From: Streptomyces sp. ST2-7A
GTDB lineage: Bacteria; Actinomycetota; Actinomycetes; Streptomycetales; Streptomycetaceae
Direction of reading: 5' to 3'
Assembly (NCBI RefSeq): GCF_021390475.1
Contig: NZ_JAJUWS010000042.1
Coordinates: forward strand, 1 to 58,969
Length of the DNA: 58,969 nucleotides
The notes beneath the pieces are model-generated. The model ran no database searches. It was given only the letters and a program-made list of their open reading frames with translations, and was not told the origin of the DNA. Below are positions 44,455 to 55,385 of the stretch, piece by piece (position 1 is the stretch's first letter; each line of letters opens with the position of its first letter). Both the position numbers and the translations under genes were made by a program.

Positions 44455-47103
44455 GTGAGCAACTCCAGCGCGTTTCCCGCCCCCGTGCGTCGGCTCGATT
44501 ATCGACCGCCCACCCACTCGGTCGAGAGCGTCGACCTGACCTTCGAACTCGATCCGGCCCGCACCCGCGTCACCGCGCGCACGGTGATCTCCCCCCGCGG
44601 GCCGGAAGAGGGGCGGACCCCCCTCCGGCTGGACGGCCGTGACCTCGTTCCGGAGTCCATCCGGGTCAACGGGCGGGAGCCGGACCCGACGGAGTACACC
44701 CTCGACGCCGAGGCGCTGACCCTCACCATCCCGGAGGACCGAACCGTCCTCGAGATCGTGACGGTGCTGGAGCCCAAGGCCAACACGGCCCTCACCGGCC
44801 TCTACCTCTCCGGGGACACTCTCCTCACGCAGTGCGAGCCGGAGGGGTTCCGACGCATCACCTACTACCCGGACCGGCCCGATGTCCTCGCCGTCCACAC
44901 CTGCACGTTGATAGCCGATGAGGAGACGTTCCCGGTCCTCCTGTCCAACGGCGAACGCCGGGAATCGAGACGTCTGGCGGATGGCCGTCACTCCGTCACC
45001 TGGGTGGACCCCCATCCCAAACCGAGCTACCTGTTCGCCTTGGTCGCCGGCCGCCGGGGTCACATCGAGACCACCCACCGCACCCCCTCGGGACGGGAGG
45101 TCGGGGTGCGGGTGTACGCGGAGGAAGAGGCGCTCCCCGGGTGTCGTCATGCCCTCGAGGCGGTGCGCAAGGCCATGGTCTGGGACGAGGAGAAGTTCGG
45201 TCTGGAGTACGACCTCGACACGTACACGCTGGTCAGCGTCGATGACTTCAACATGGGAGCCATGGAGAACAAGGGGCTGAACATCTTCAACAGCCTCTAC
45301 GTCCAGGCCGACCCCCGGACCGCCACCGACGAGGACATCGCCGCGATCCACACCGTCGTCGCCCACGAGTACTTCCACAACTGGACGGGAAACCGGGTGA
45401 CGTGCCGGGACATGTTCCAACTCTCCCTGAAGGAGGGACTGGCCGTGTACCGGGACGAGGTGTTCACGGGGGACCTGCTCGGCCGAGGCGTCCAGCGGGT
45501 GCGCGATGTTCGCGCCCTGCGCGAGCGCCAGTTCGCCGAGGACGCCGGGCCGCAGGCCCACCCGGTGCGCCCCGACGAGTACCGGGAGATCAGCAATTTC
45601 TACACCTGGACCGTCTACAAGAAGGGTGCCGAGGTCATCCGGATGCTGTGCACCCTCTTCGGGGAGGAGGGGTTCCGGGAAGGGCTGCGGCTCTACCTGA
45701 ACAGACACGACGGGCAAGCGGCGACCTGTGATCAGTTCGTCACGGCCATGGCCGAGGCCAATGACGCCGACCTCACGCAATTCATGCGCTGGTACGGCCA
45801 GGCCGGCACACCGGTCCTCGACGTGGAACCGGAGTACGACGCCGGGACCCGCACGTACACGCTGGTCGTGCGCCAGTCCTGCCCTCCCACTCCGAAACAG
45901 CCCCACAAGGAGCTGCTGCACGTCCCCCTGAGGCTCGCCCTCCTGGGCCCGGAGGGCCGGCACGTACCGCTTCGCCCGGAGGGAGAGGACACCACGCCAG
46001 AAATCGAGCGGGTGTTCGAGCTGCGGCAACCGGTCACCACCCTGAGGTTCACCGACATCCCGGCCCGGCCCGTGCCGTCCCTGCTGCGCGGTTTCTCCGC
46101 CCCCGTGCGGCTCCGGATCCCCCTGACCGGTGCGGAACGGCTCCTGCTCGCCACTCACGACGACGACCCCTTCGTGCGCTGGGAATCCCTCCAGGCCTAC
46201 GTCACCGAGTTGCTCCTGAAGCGGTACCACGCCGAGGAAACGGAACCGGCGCCGTTGCCGGCCGAGTTCATCGATGTCCTCCGAGGGCTTCTGCGTTCCG
46301 ATGACCCGGAGCCGGGCCTCACCGCGCTGATGCTGGAACTCCCCGGTTACGAAACGCTGTTCGGGGTCCTCGACCAAACGGATCCGGTCAAGTTGGCCGA
46401 AGTCCTGCACGCCACCCGGGCGGAACTGGCCGGGGCGTTGCGAGAGCCGCTGCTGGAGCGTTATCACGACCTCGACGACGGCCTCCCCTACACGTTCGAC
46501 GCGCGGCAAGTCGGGTGGCGAGCGTTGAAGAACACGTGTCTGGCCCACCTGGCCGAACTGGACACGCCCGAGGTGGCCGAACTGACGCGCCGGCAGTACG
46601 CCCGGGCGGACAACATGACCGATCGGTGGGCGGCCCTCGCCGCGCTGGCCGACCGCGAGGACGGGGAAGCCGTACTGGAGGAGTTCGGTCGACGGTGGCA
46701 CGACCATCCGCTGGTGTTGGACAAGTGGTTCGCCCTCCACGCCCGGAGTCGTCGCCCCGACACCCTGGATCGGGTGAGGCAATTGACCGGGCATCCGATG
46801 TTCTCCTTCGGCAACCCGAACCGCGTCGGAGCGCTGATCGTCACCTTCTGCTTCGAGAACCCTTTGCGCTTCCATGCCGCGGACGGCTCCGGCTACGCCT
46901 TCGCGGCCCGGCAGATCGCGGCGGTCGACCGCCTCAACCCCCAGGCGGCGGCCCGTCTCGCAGGGTGCTTCAACGCCTGGCGGTCCCTGGAGCCGACTCG
47001 ACGCCGGAAGGTCCTGCACACGCTGCGGGACCTCGATTCATCGGATGATCTGTCGTCGGAGACGCGGGAGATCGTGGGCAACGCCGTGTCACGAAGGCCG
47101 TAG
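44455..47103 (+). CDS. pepN: aminopeptidase N (M1 family, proteobacterial type)
   Basis: 882 residues; GTG 44455 follows AAAGGA. M1 zinc metallopeptidase: exopeptidase motif GAMEN at 268-272, zinc ligands H304, H308 and E327 with catalytic E305 in HEYFHNWTGNRVTCRD...LKEGLAVYRDE. The text around these motifs (GAMENKGLNIFN, QFAEDAGPQAHPVRPDEY, YTWTVYKKGAEVIRML, GQAGTPVLDVEPEYD) follows E. coli PepN closely. It differs from the usual Streptomyces M1 enzymes, which have HE..H.WFG and NESFA. No signal peptide, so cytosolic. It removes N-terminal residues, preferring Ala. Beside the cluster it may process, degrade or resist the peptide product. The domain layout (N beta, catalytic, Ig-like, C helical) appears complete. 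Confidence 0.93.
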   Translation: MSNSSAFPAPVRRLDYRPPTHSVESVDLTFELDPARTRVTARTVISPRGPEEGRTPLRLDGRDLVPESIRVNGREPDPTEYTLDAEALTLTIPEDRTVLEIVTVLEPKANTALTGLYLSGDTLLTQCEPEGFRRITYYPDRPDVLAVHTCTLIADEETFPVLLSNGERRESRRLADGRHSVTWVDPHPKPSYLFALVAGRRGHIETTHRTPSGREVGVRVYAEEEALPGCRHALEAVRKAMVWDEEKFGLEYDLDTYTLVSVDDFNMGAMENKGLNIFNSLYVQADPRTATDEDIAAIHTVVAHEYFHNWTGNRVTCRDMFQLSLKEGLAVYRDEVFTGDLLGRGVQRVRDVRALRERQFAEDAGPQAHPVRPDEYREISNFYTWTVYKKGAEVIRMLCTLFGEEGFREGLRLYLNRHDGQAATCDQFVTAMAEANDADLTQFMRWYGQAGTPVLDVEPEYDAGTRTYTLVVRQSCPPTPKQPHKELLHVPLRLALLGPEGRHVPLRPEGEDTTPEIERVFELRQPVTTLRFTDIPARPVPSLLRGFSAPVRLRIPLTGAERLLLATHDDDPFVRWESLQAYVTELLLKRYHAEETEPAPLPAEFIDVLRGLLRSDDPEPGLTALMLELPGYETLFGVLDQTDPVKLAEVLHATRAELAGALREPLLERYHDLDDGLPYTFDARQVGWRALKNTCLAHLAELDTPEVAELTRRQYARADNMTDRWAALAALADREDGEAVLEEFGRRWHDHPLVLDKWFALHARSRRPDTLDRVRQLTGHPMFSFGNPNRVGALIVTFCFENPLRFHAADGSGYAFAARQIAAVDRLNPQAAARLAGCFNAWRSLEPTRRRKVLHTLRDLDSSDDLSSETREIVGNAVSRRP

Positions 47104-47125
47104 AGCCTGTGTCCGAAACGTGCTC

Positions 47126-47154
47126 TTGATGTGCCGCAAATGAGCTCATAGGAT
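47126..47154 (+). promoter_or_regulatory. sigma-70-like promoter of the LuxR-type gene
   Basis: TTGATG (47126-47131), a 17-bp spacer and TAGGAT (47149-47154), in a locally AT-rich stretch 75 bp upstream of the start codon. ATGGT...ACCAT arms around 47170-47195 could be an operator. Confidence 0.55.
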
Positions 47155-47228
47155 GAGAGTGGAAATACGGGGAATGGTATAACTATCAACCATATAAGGC
47201 GGCGAAGCCGTCCCATCTTGGGGGATCG

Positions 47229-47456
47229 ATGGATGTCTTGCATGCGCGCCCCATCTCGGAAGAGGACCTTGAACTCCTGGCCCTGTTGGTGACCTATCCG
47301 AGTGATGAGCCCATAGCGCGCCACCTGCAGGTCAGCGTTCGGACCGTGCGGCGGAGGATCGCCCGCATCATGGAATTACTGGGTGTTCAGAACCGCTTCG
47401 CCGCCGGAGTCGCCGCGGCTCAACTGGGCTGGGTCTCCCACCGCCCCTACCGGTGA
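47229..47456 (+). CDS. standalone LuxR-type HTH regulator with a TTA codon
   Basis: 75 residues from ATG 47229 (GGGGGA upstream). Almost the whole protein is a LuxR C-terminal helix-turn-helix: EEDLELLALLVTYPSDEPIARHLQVSVRTVRRRIARIMELLGVQNRFAAGVAAAQLGWV. There is no receiver or ligand domain, so it resembles small GerE-like regulators. Codon 50 is TTA (47376-47378), very rare in such genomes and read by the bldA tRNA in Streptomyces, which would delay its synthesis to late growth. Its place at the right edge of the biosynthetic and resistance genes suggests a pathway regulator. Binding sites are unknown; the palindrome at 14406 is a candidate. No gene is seen in the following 47457-47753. Confidence 0.85.
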   Translation: MDVLHARPISEEDLELLALLVTYPSDEPIARHLQVSVRTVRRRIARIMELLGVQNRFAAGVAAAQLGWVSHRPYR

Positions 47457-47753
47457 CGGAGTCGCCCGCACCGGCCCGCCGCCCACATCGGGGCAGGGGC
47501 CGGGCGGGTCGCCGAGGTGGGCGCGTGACGGAGGCCATCCTCGATGCCCACACGGTCTTCACGCTTTCCCGCCGGGGAGAGGTCGGGTCGTTGGGGGCGG
47601 GACCACCCCCAACACGACCGACGTCCCCCCGGCGGTCGTTCCGTCCGCCGGGGGGCATGCGAGAGTGCGGTGAAAGGGCCGAGGTGCCCAGCGGGCTCGC
47701 TCCGGAGGGGATCGGGCCCGCTCTCCCGCCCTCGGCCCGGTTGTGACCGGGGA

Positions 47754-48178
47754 CTACGGGAGATCCTCCGGCCGGAGGTTCCCCGCCGACCACTCGGCGC
47801 ATTCCCGTGCGTCCGGGGTCAGGGGCTTCACGTACAGGAGCTGGGGCAGCGCTGGGGTGCCCCGCAACCGTTTCGTCTCGTCCGCGCTGATCCCGTATTC
47901 CAGGACGTTGATCCCGGGCGGCGGGCAACCGTAGGCGATGGGCAGGTGGTAACCGACCAACGAATACGGCGGCAGGCCGCCGCCGACCTCGTAGTCGAAG
48001 CCCGCGTGGAAGCCGTGGAGGCGGTTCTCGTGATGCGGCCACAGGGGCATGGCGACCATCTCGCCGTTCAGCGACGCGGTGAACACCGAGGTCGTCAGAT
48101 GGGTGAAGATCGCCGCGAACCATTCGGTGAACTGCCGCGACGAGGCCGACCGGCCGTATCCGAGGAGCACCACCGGGG
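47754..48178 (-). pseudogene. 3' part of an unidentified gene cut by an intron remnant
   Basis: The minus strand reads about 140 residues without a start codon: LLGYGRSASSRQFTEWFAAIF, HLTTSVFTASLNGEMVAMPLWPHHENRLHGFHAGFDYEVG, then a regular C-terminal part ending LRPEDLP. Codon use looks genuine. I do not recognise the family. Its upstream half is missing exactly where the group II intron reverse-transcriptase remnant begins on the other strand (about 48180), and no continuation is found beyond it. Confidence 0.55.
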
Positions 48179-48180
48179 CA

Positions 48181-48500
48181 GGCGGTGGGTGATGGAGGCG
48201 GATATCGCCGAGTGTTTCTCGGCGCTCCCGCACGGGAAGTTGATGCACGCGGTCGAAGAACGCGTCTGTGACCAGCCCGTCCTCAAACTCCTGCGCCAGA
48301 TTCTCCGCGTCGGGGTGATAGAGGACGGGCAGGTGCGGGAGTCGGTGACCGGCACCCCGCAAGGTGGTGTGATCTCACCGCTGATGTGCAACGTCTATCT
48401 GCACCGGCTCGATCGGGCATGGGACGAGCACGACGGGGGCCTGGCCCGCTATGCCGACGACCTGGTCGTGATGTGTTTCTTCTGCGCCGGGCGGCCGCGG
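48181..48500 (+). mobile_element. group II intron reverse transcriptase/maturase remnant
   Basis: About 100 residues of an LtrA-like reverse transcriptase: WVMEADIAECFSALPHGKLM, VLKLLRQILRVGVIEDG, then TGTPQGGVISPLMCNVYLHRLDRAW and LARYADDLVVMC, with the catalytic YADD. The N-terminal part, the rest of the thumb/X domain and the endonuclease are missing, and the frame decays after VVMC. I could not find the intron RNA domains V-VI nearby. It is a dead fragment. Confidence 0.88.
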
Positions 48501-48518
48501 AAGTGCGGGGAATCGTGA

Positions 48519-48988
48519 CGGGCGCCGTACGTTTCGGCCGAAGGCAGGAGCGCACCGCCGGTGACGAGGACTGGGCCGATGACAACCAGACCATGATCGC
48601 ACTCGAACTCGCCGCTCCCGTCCCATGGCCCCACACGGTGGAGTTGTTGCCTTCCGGTTCCACCGTTCGGTTGGCGTCCGCGGAGTTCTTCCGCCCATCG
48701 CCGGCGGACCACCGAGAGCACTCGCTCGGGCCGGGTCACCCAGCCCGCGGGCGACCCGGCCCCCGGGACGCGGGGTCCTCCGGACGGCCCGCAACCCGGC
48801 GACGTGGTCGGCGGGTTGCGGACCCGGACACGACGTTCCGTGCGGTGTTCACACGGGATGGAAGCCGCACCGGGGAATCGAATCCCTGACCCGGGCATGA
48901 CGAGACCGATCGGACCGTGCGGGGTGACGTCGGGTGCGACGTAGCCGACGCACGACTGCGGGCCCGAAGTCCCGGAGAAGTCCCGGGG
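48519..48988. other. gene-free or decayed stretch
   Basis: Several open frames exist on both strands, but none has a ribosome site and recognisable motifs together. A short plus-strand piece (EDWADDNQTMIALELAAP) has coding-like codon use and may be a remnant. Confidence 0.4.
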
Positions 48989-49047
48989 AGGCCGCCGCAC
49001 CCCTCCCTGACCCGCGTCAACGCAGGTCAGGCGGGGTGCGGCGGCCT
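48989..49047 (-). terminator. terminator of the murA-type gene
   Basis: A perfect 15-bp stem (48989-49003 with 49033-49047) encloses a second 6-bp stem (CTGACC/GGTCAG). It sits eight bases beyond the stop of the minus-strand gene. Confidence 0.85.
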
Positions 49048-49054
49048 ACTCGGA

Positions 49055-50584
49055 TCAGATGTCGCGGAAGATCTCGATCTGCGCGCCGACGGAGTTCAGG
49101 CGCTCGGCGAGGTCCTCGTAACCGCGGTTGATGACGTAGACGTTGCGCAGCACCGAGGTGCCCTCGGCGGCCATCATGGCCAGCAGGACGACCACGGCCG
49201 GGCGCAGCGCCGGCGGGCACATCATCTCGGACGCCCGCCACCTGGTGGGGCCCTCCACCAACACCCGGTGCGGGTCCAGGAGTTGGAGTCGGCCGCCGAG
49301 GCGGTTGAGGTCGGTCAGGTAGATCGCCCGGTTGTCGTAGACCCAGTCGTGGATGAGCGTCGAGCCGTGCGCGCTGGCCGCGATGGCGGCGAAGAACGGC
49401 ACGTTGTCGATGTTCAGCCCCGGGAACGGCATGGGGTGGATCTTGTCGATCGGCGCCTCGAGCTTGGACGGCCGCACGGTGACGTCGGCCAGCCGGGTGC
49501 GGCCGTTGTCGGCGGTGTACTCGGGCGAGACGGAGTGGTCCAGCCCCATGCCCTCCAGCACCGCCAGCTCGATCTCCAGGAACTCCACCGGCGCGCGGCG
49601 CACGGTCAGTTCGGAGGAGGTGATCACGGCGGCGGCGATCAGGCTCATCGCCTCGACCGGGTCCTCGGAGGGGAAGTAGTCCACGTCCCGGTCGATCTCC
49701 GCCACACCGTGCACGGTGAGGGTGGTGGTGCCCACGCCCTCCACCCGCACGCCCAACTGCTCCAGGAAGAAGCACAGGTCCTGGACCATGTAGTTGGAGG
49801 AGGCGTTGCGGATGACGGTGACGCCCTCGTGGCGGGCGGCGGCGAGCAGCGCGTTCTCGGTGACGGTGTCCCCGCGCTCGGTCAGCACGATCGGCCGGTC
49901 GGGACGCACGGAGGCGTCGACCACCGCGTGGTAGGTGCCCTCGGTGGCGGTGATGTCCAGGCCGAAGCGGCGCAGCGCGGCCAGGTGCGGCTCGACGGTG
50001 CGGGTGCCGAGGTCGCAACCACCGGCGTAGGGGAGCTTGAAGCGGTCCATGCGGTGCAGCAGCGGGCCCAGGAACATGATGATGCTGCGGGTGCGCCGGG
50101 CGGCGTCGGCGTCCATCGCGTCGAGGTCCAGCTCGGCGGGCGGCACGATCTCCAGGTCGGCGCCGTCGTTGATCCAGCGGGCGCGGACGCCGATGGAGGA
50201 GAGCACCTCCAGGATGCGGTAGACCTCCTCGATGCGGGCGACCCGGCGCAGCACGGTGCGGCCGGAGTTGAGGAGGGTCGCGCACAGCAGGGCGACGCAG
50301 GCGTTCTTGCTCGTCTTGACGTCGATGGCGCCGGAGAGGCGGCGTCCGCCGACCACCCGCAGGTGCATCGGCCCGGAGTAGCCGAGGGACACGATCTCGC
50401 TGTCCAGGGCCTCGCCGATTCTGGCGATCATCTCAAGACTGATGTTCTGGTTCCCGCGTTCGATACGGTTGACAGCGCTCTGGCTGGTGTTCAGCGCCTC
50501 CGCCAACTGCAGCTGGGTCCAGCCACGGTGCTGGCGGGCGTCCCGGATGAGCTTGCCGATGCGAGCAAGGTAGTCCTCGGTCAT
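49055..50584 (-). CDS. murA: HTH-fused UDP-N-acetylglucosamine 1-carboxyvinyltransferase (MurA-like)
   Basis: 509 residues from the ATG at 50584. Residues 1-65 are an XRE helix-turn-helix (IGKLIRDARQHRGWTQLQLAEALNTSQSAVNRIERG). The rest is an EPSP synthase-fold enzyme: GAIDVKTSKNACVALLCATLL with the substrate-binding Lys-Asn, the catalytic-type C190 in PYAGGCDLGTR, NASSNYMVQDL, DYFPSEDPVEAMSLIAAA and the end RGYEDLAERLNSVGAQIE. MurA adds enolpyruvate from PEP to UDP-GlcNAc, the first step of peptidoglycan synthesis. Cys190 matches the fosfomycin-reactive residue. I recall HTH-MurA fusions in other actinomycetes, so the fusion is probably real; it may couple wall-precursor level to transcription. 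It is separated from its neighbours by a terminator. Confidence 0.92.
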   Translation of the reverse strand: MTEDYLARIGKLIRDARQHRGWTQLQLAEALNTSQSAVNRIERGNQNISLEMIARIGEALDSEIVSLGYSGPMHLRVVGGRRLSGAIDVKTSKNACVALLCATLLNSGRTVLRRVARIEEVYRILEVLSSIGVRARWINDGADLEIVPPAELDLDAMDADAARRTRSIIMFLGPLLHRMDRFKLPYAGGCDLGTRTVEPHLAALRRFGLDITATEGTYHAVVDASVRPDRPIVLTERGDTVTENALLAAARHEGVTVIRNASSNYMVQDLCFFLEQLGVRVEGVGTTTLTVHGVAEIDRDVDYFPSEDPVEAMSLIAAAVITSSELTVRRAPVEFLEIELAVLEGMGLDHSVSPEYTADNGRTRLADVTVRPSKLEAPIDKIHPMPFPGLNIDNVPFFAAIAASAHGSTLIHDWVYDNRAIYLTDLNRLGGRLQLLDPHRVLVEGPTRWRASEMMCPPALRPAVVVLLAMMAAEGTSVLRNVYVINRGYEDLAERLNSVGAQIEIFRDI

Positions 50585-50596
50585 GGCAACGACTGT

Positions 50597-50612
50597 ATCT
50601 CGGATATGAGAT
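50597..50612 (-). promoter_or_regulatory. inverted repeat near the murA-type start
   Basis: ATCTC-GGATAT-GAGAT, 12 bases upstream of the start codon on the minus strand. It is AT-rich for this DNA and well placed for autoregulation by the protein's own HTH domain; that link is inference. Confidence 0.35.
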
Positions 50613-50871
50613 GTTGCTAGCCACGTACGCCCGTTCGGGTGAGGACTCGATCGGGGATTCCGTCCATCCTCGGCCCATTTCCGCCGGTCGTCGAGGGGGT
50701 GAAGGCCCTCGCCGTCGGGACACGCCCGCGCCCCTCGCCCGGGCGTGTCCCGGGCCGGTGCAGGTCGCCGGACCCCGGGGGTTCCGGTCCGGTGGAAGGA
50801 TGTCGCGGGCGCGGCGGGGAGAACCGGCACACGCACGGCACCGGGAACCGGCGCCGGGGGAGGGGAGCGGC

Positions 50872-51411
50872 ATGGTGACGACGGACTGGGGCCGGGACAC
50901 GGCCCCGCACCCGGTACCGGCGGGGCGCGCGCACCGCACCGAGTTGGAGCGGGACCGACTGCCGGAGGTCCGCCAGTTGGTGGAGTTCGGCTGGACGCTC
51001 GTGCCCGACTCGACGCTGTGGTGCTTCCTGCCCCGCCTGTGGCCCGCCCCGGCCCGCACGTGGGTACCCGACCGGTCGACCGTGTGGGTCACCGAAACCC
51101 GCACGGATGCCACCGGCCGGATCACCGACGCGCGGTGCGTGCCGATGGGGGAGGAGGAGCGCCGTCGGGAGGAAGCCGAGGTCAACGCGCTGTTGGCCGA
51201 GGCGGGGGTACCCCCGCGTCCGCCCGGCAGGATCTGGTTGCTGCGGCCGGTGGGGGACCACCCCGGGGTGGAGGCCATGGTGGAGCACGTCCTCGCCCTC
51301 GCCCGGCCCCAGGGCCTCGATCACCTCTGTCCCGGCCTGGTGGACCTGTGGGCCGCTGAACTCCGGCGGGCATCCTCCGCCCCGGGCCGGCGGGGCGGTG
51401 ACGGTCGGTAG
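50872..51411 (+). CDS. conserved actinobacterial hypothetical protein (possibly DUF5956-like)
   Basis: 179 residues from ATG 50872, preceded by GGAGGGGAG. Its sequence has the look of a small actinobacterial family: RTELERDRLPEVRQLVEFGWTLVPDSTLWCFLPRLWPAPARTWVPDRSTVWVTE, then EAGVPPRPPGRIWLLRPVG and a final helical part. I think this is the family called DUF5956, but am not certain. No signal peptide, membrane segment or catalytic motif is seen, and no function can be given. Its 3' end slightly overlaps the decayed S66 peptidase on the other strand. Confidence 0.65.
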   Translation: MVTTDWGRDTAPHPVPAGRAHRTELERDRLPEVRQLVEFGWTLVPDSTLWCFLPRLWPAPARTWVPDRSTVWVTETRTDATGRITDARCVPMGEEERRREEAEVNALLAEAGVPPRPPGRIWLLRPVGDHPGVEAMVEHVLALARPQGLDHLCPGLVDLWAAELRRASSAPGRRGGDGR

Positions 51412-51810
51412 GTGACGGTGATGCGGTGGGCGGGGCCGTCCACCCGGATCGGGCCGCCGACGGGGACGACGAGTTGCGGATCGGTGTGGCCGAGGTCCAC
51501 GTCGAACACCGCCATCGCGTCGGGCGCGTACTCCCCCAGGGCCCGCAGCACGGCCTCCCGCTGCTCCCGTCGGTACCGGTCCCGCTCCGGGGCGGCGAGC
51601 GGCCGATCGAACACGCCGGTTCCTCGCCCGGCTCACCGGGGCCGCCGGGAGGCGACCCGGCAGCTCGCGCTCGCCCGTGTTCCGCAGGATCCGGTACACC
51701 TCCGTGGCGCTCGGCAACTCCTCGGGGGTCTCGATGAACAGCACCTCGCCGCCGTGGCGCTCCGGCGGACCGATGGCGGGGTCCGCCGTCAGCAACCAGG
51801 AGGGGACTCC
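51405..51810 (-). pseudogene. S66 (LD-carboxypeptidase/MccF-like) peptidase remnant
   Basis: Two minus-strand frames together match the C-terminal domain of S66 peptidases. The upstream frame has GGEVLFIETPEELPSATEVYRILRNTGERE. The downstream one has FDRPLAAPERDRYRREQREAVLRALGEYAPDAMAVFDVDLGHTDPQLVVPVGG...HRITVTY, with the conserved His in DLGHTDPQ. A frameshift lies near 51600-51625. The N-terminal domain with the nucleophile Ser is gone. Relatives cleave murein tetrapeptides or, like MccF, inactivate peptide-nucleotide antibiotics. Clearly non-functional now. Confidence 0.75.
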
Positions 51811-52076
51811 GGGTTCCCGCCCCACCCCGGGCCTCGGCCACCCGGTCGCCGTCCTCCGAAAGCCCGCCCTCTCCCGGTCCCGGGCCTCTCGACGACCCGG
51901 AACGGGTGGGACAGGGGGGCCGGACGGCCCCACGGCGGGAGGCGGGGAGTTCACGGGCTCTCCGACCGGCGACCGGGACCACCCCACCCCCACCGGGCCG
52001 TCCCCACCGTCCCGTCCCCACCGGGCGTGGCCCCGGACCCCGGGCGTATGACCCGCCGGCGGGGATGTACTAGAGT

Positions 52077-52094
52077 TATCTCGACATCGAGATA
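52077..52094. promoter_or_regulatory. 18-bp palindromic operator upstream of aconitase
   Basis: TATCTCGACATCGAGATA is a perfect inverted repeat (8-bp arms, CA centre) 160 bp before the acnA start. Its form suits a MarR-type dimer. In Streptomyces coelicolor the MarR-family TamR controls aconitase; whether this is its site is inference. The rest of 51811-52254 shows no gene. Confidence 0.65.
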
Positions 52095-52254
52095 TTTTGT
52101 CGAGGGGCGCGTCACCATCCCGCCCCGCCTCCCCGCGGAGCCGTCCCGGGCGCGCCACGCGCAAGCGACCAAGGCGGCCCTTACCGGTCACGGGCGTGCG
52201 GCGCGCGGCAGGATGGCGTCAGGACGCGCGAGTCATGCACCGAAGGAGTCTGTC

Positions 52255-54975
<2,721 letters not shown>

Positions 54976-54979
54976 TCGG

Positions 54980-55015
54980 GCGCGGGGCGGGTCGGTGATC
55001 CGCCCCGCCCCGCGC
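54980..55015 (+). terminator. first acnA terminator
   Basis: A 12-bp stem (54980-54991 with 55004-55015) with a 12-nt loop, beginning five bases after the acnA stop. Confidence 0.7.
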
Positions 55016-55040
55016 GCACGCCCCGCACGGTTCCGTGCCC

Positions 55041-55077
55041 CCGCGCCCCCGCGTCCCTCCCGGACGCGGGGGCGCGG
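55041..55077 (+). terminator. second acnA terminator
   Basis: A perfect 16-bp stem (55041-55056 with 55062-55077) with a 5-nt loop, giving a tandem terminator. From here to 55385 no gene is seen; TATAGT at 55291-55296 is a possible -10 for the ROK gene. Confidence 0.8.
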
Positions 55078-55385
55078 ACGTACCGGGGCCGTCCGTCCGG
55101 AGGTCGGGATCAGAGGGACGGAGGAGGTGGCGACCGGATGCGGAGCGGTGCCGAGCGGGCATCGAACGGGCCTCACCGGGTGGGAAGCGGTCACATTCGA
55201 GCACGGCCCCGCACGTCCCGGCGCCGACCGGCGACCGACCGGGCCGAAATCGGTTCGGTCGGAGTTTTCCCCGAGCCGATCGTCAGTTCATATAGTGGTC
55301 GCGGCGCCGTCTCTCCCCATGGGCGGCCGGCGGACCCCGGGACGAGTCCGCCCGGGGGATACACCCAACACGCTGGGAGAGGGTC

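Noticed and set aside
48865..48930. tRNA-like T-loop sequence (GATTCGATTCCC on the minus strand)
   Set aside because: No matching acceptor stem, D arm or anticodon arm could be built around it.
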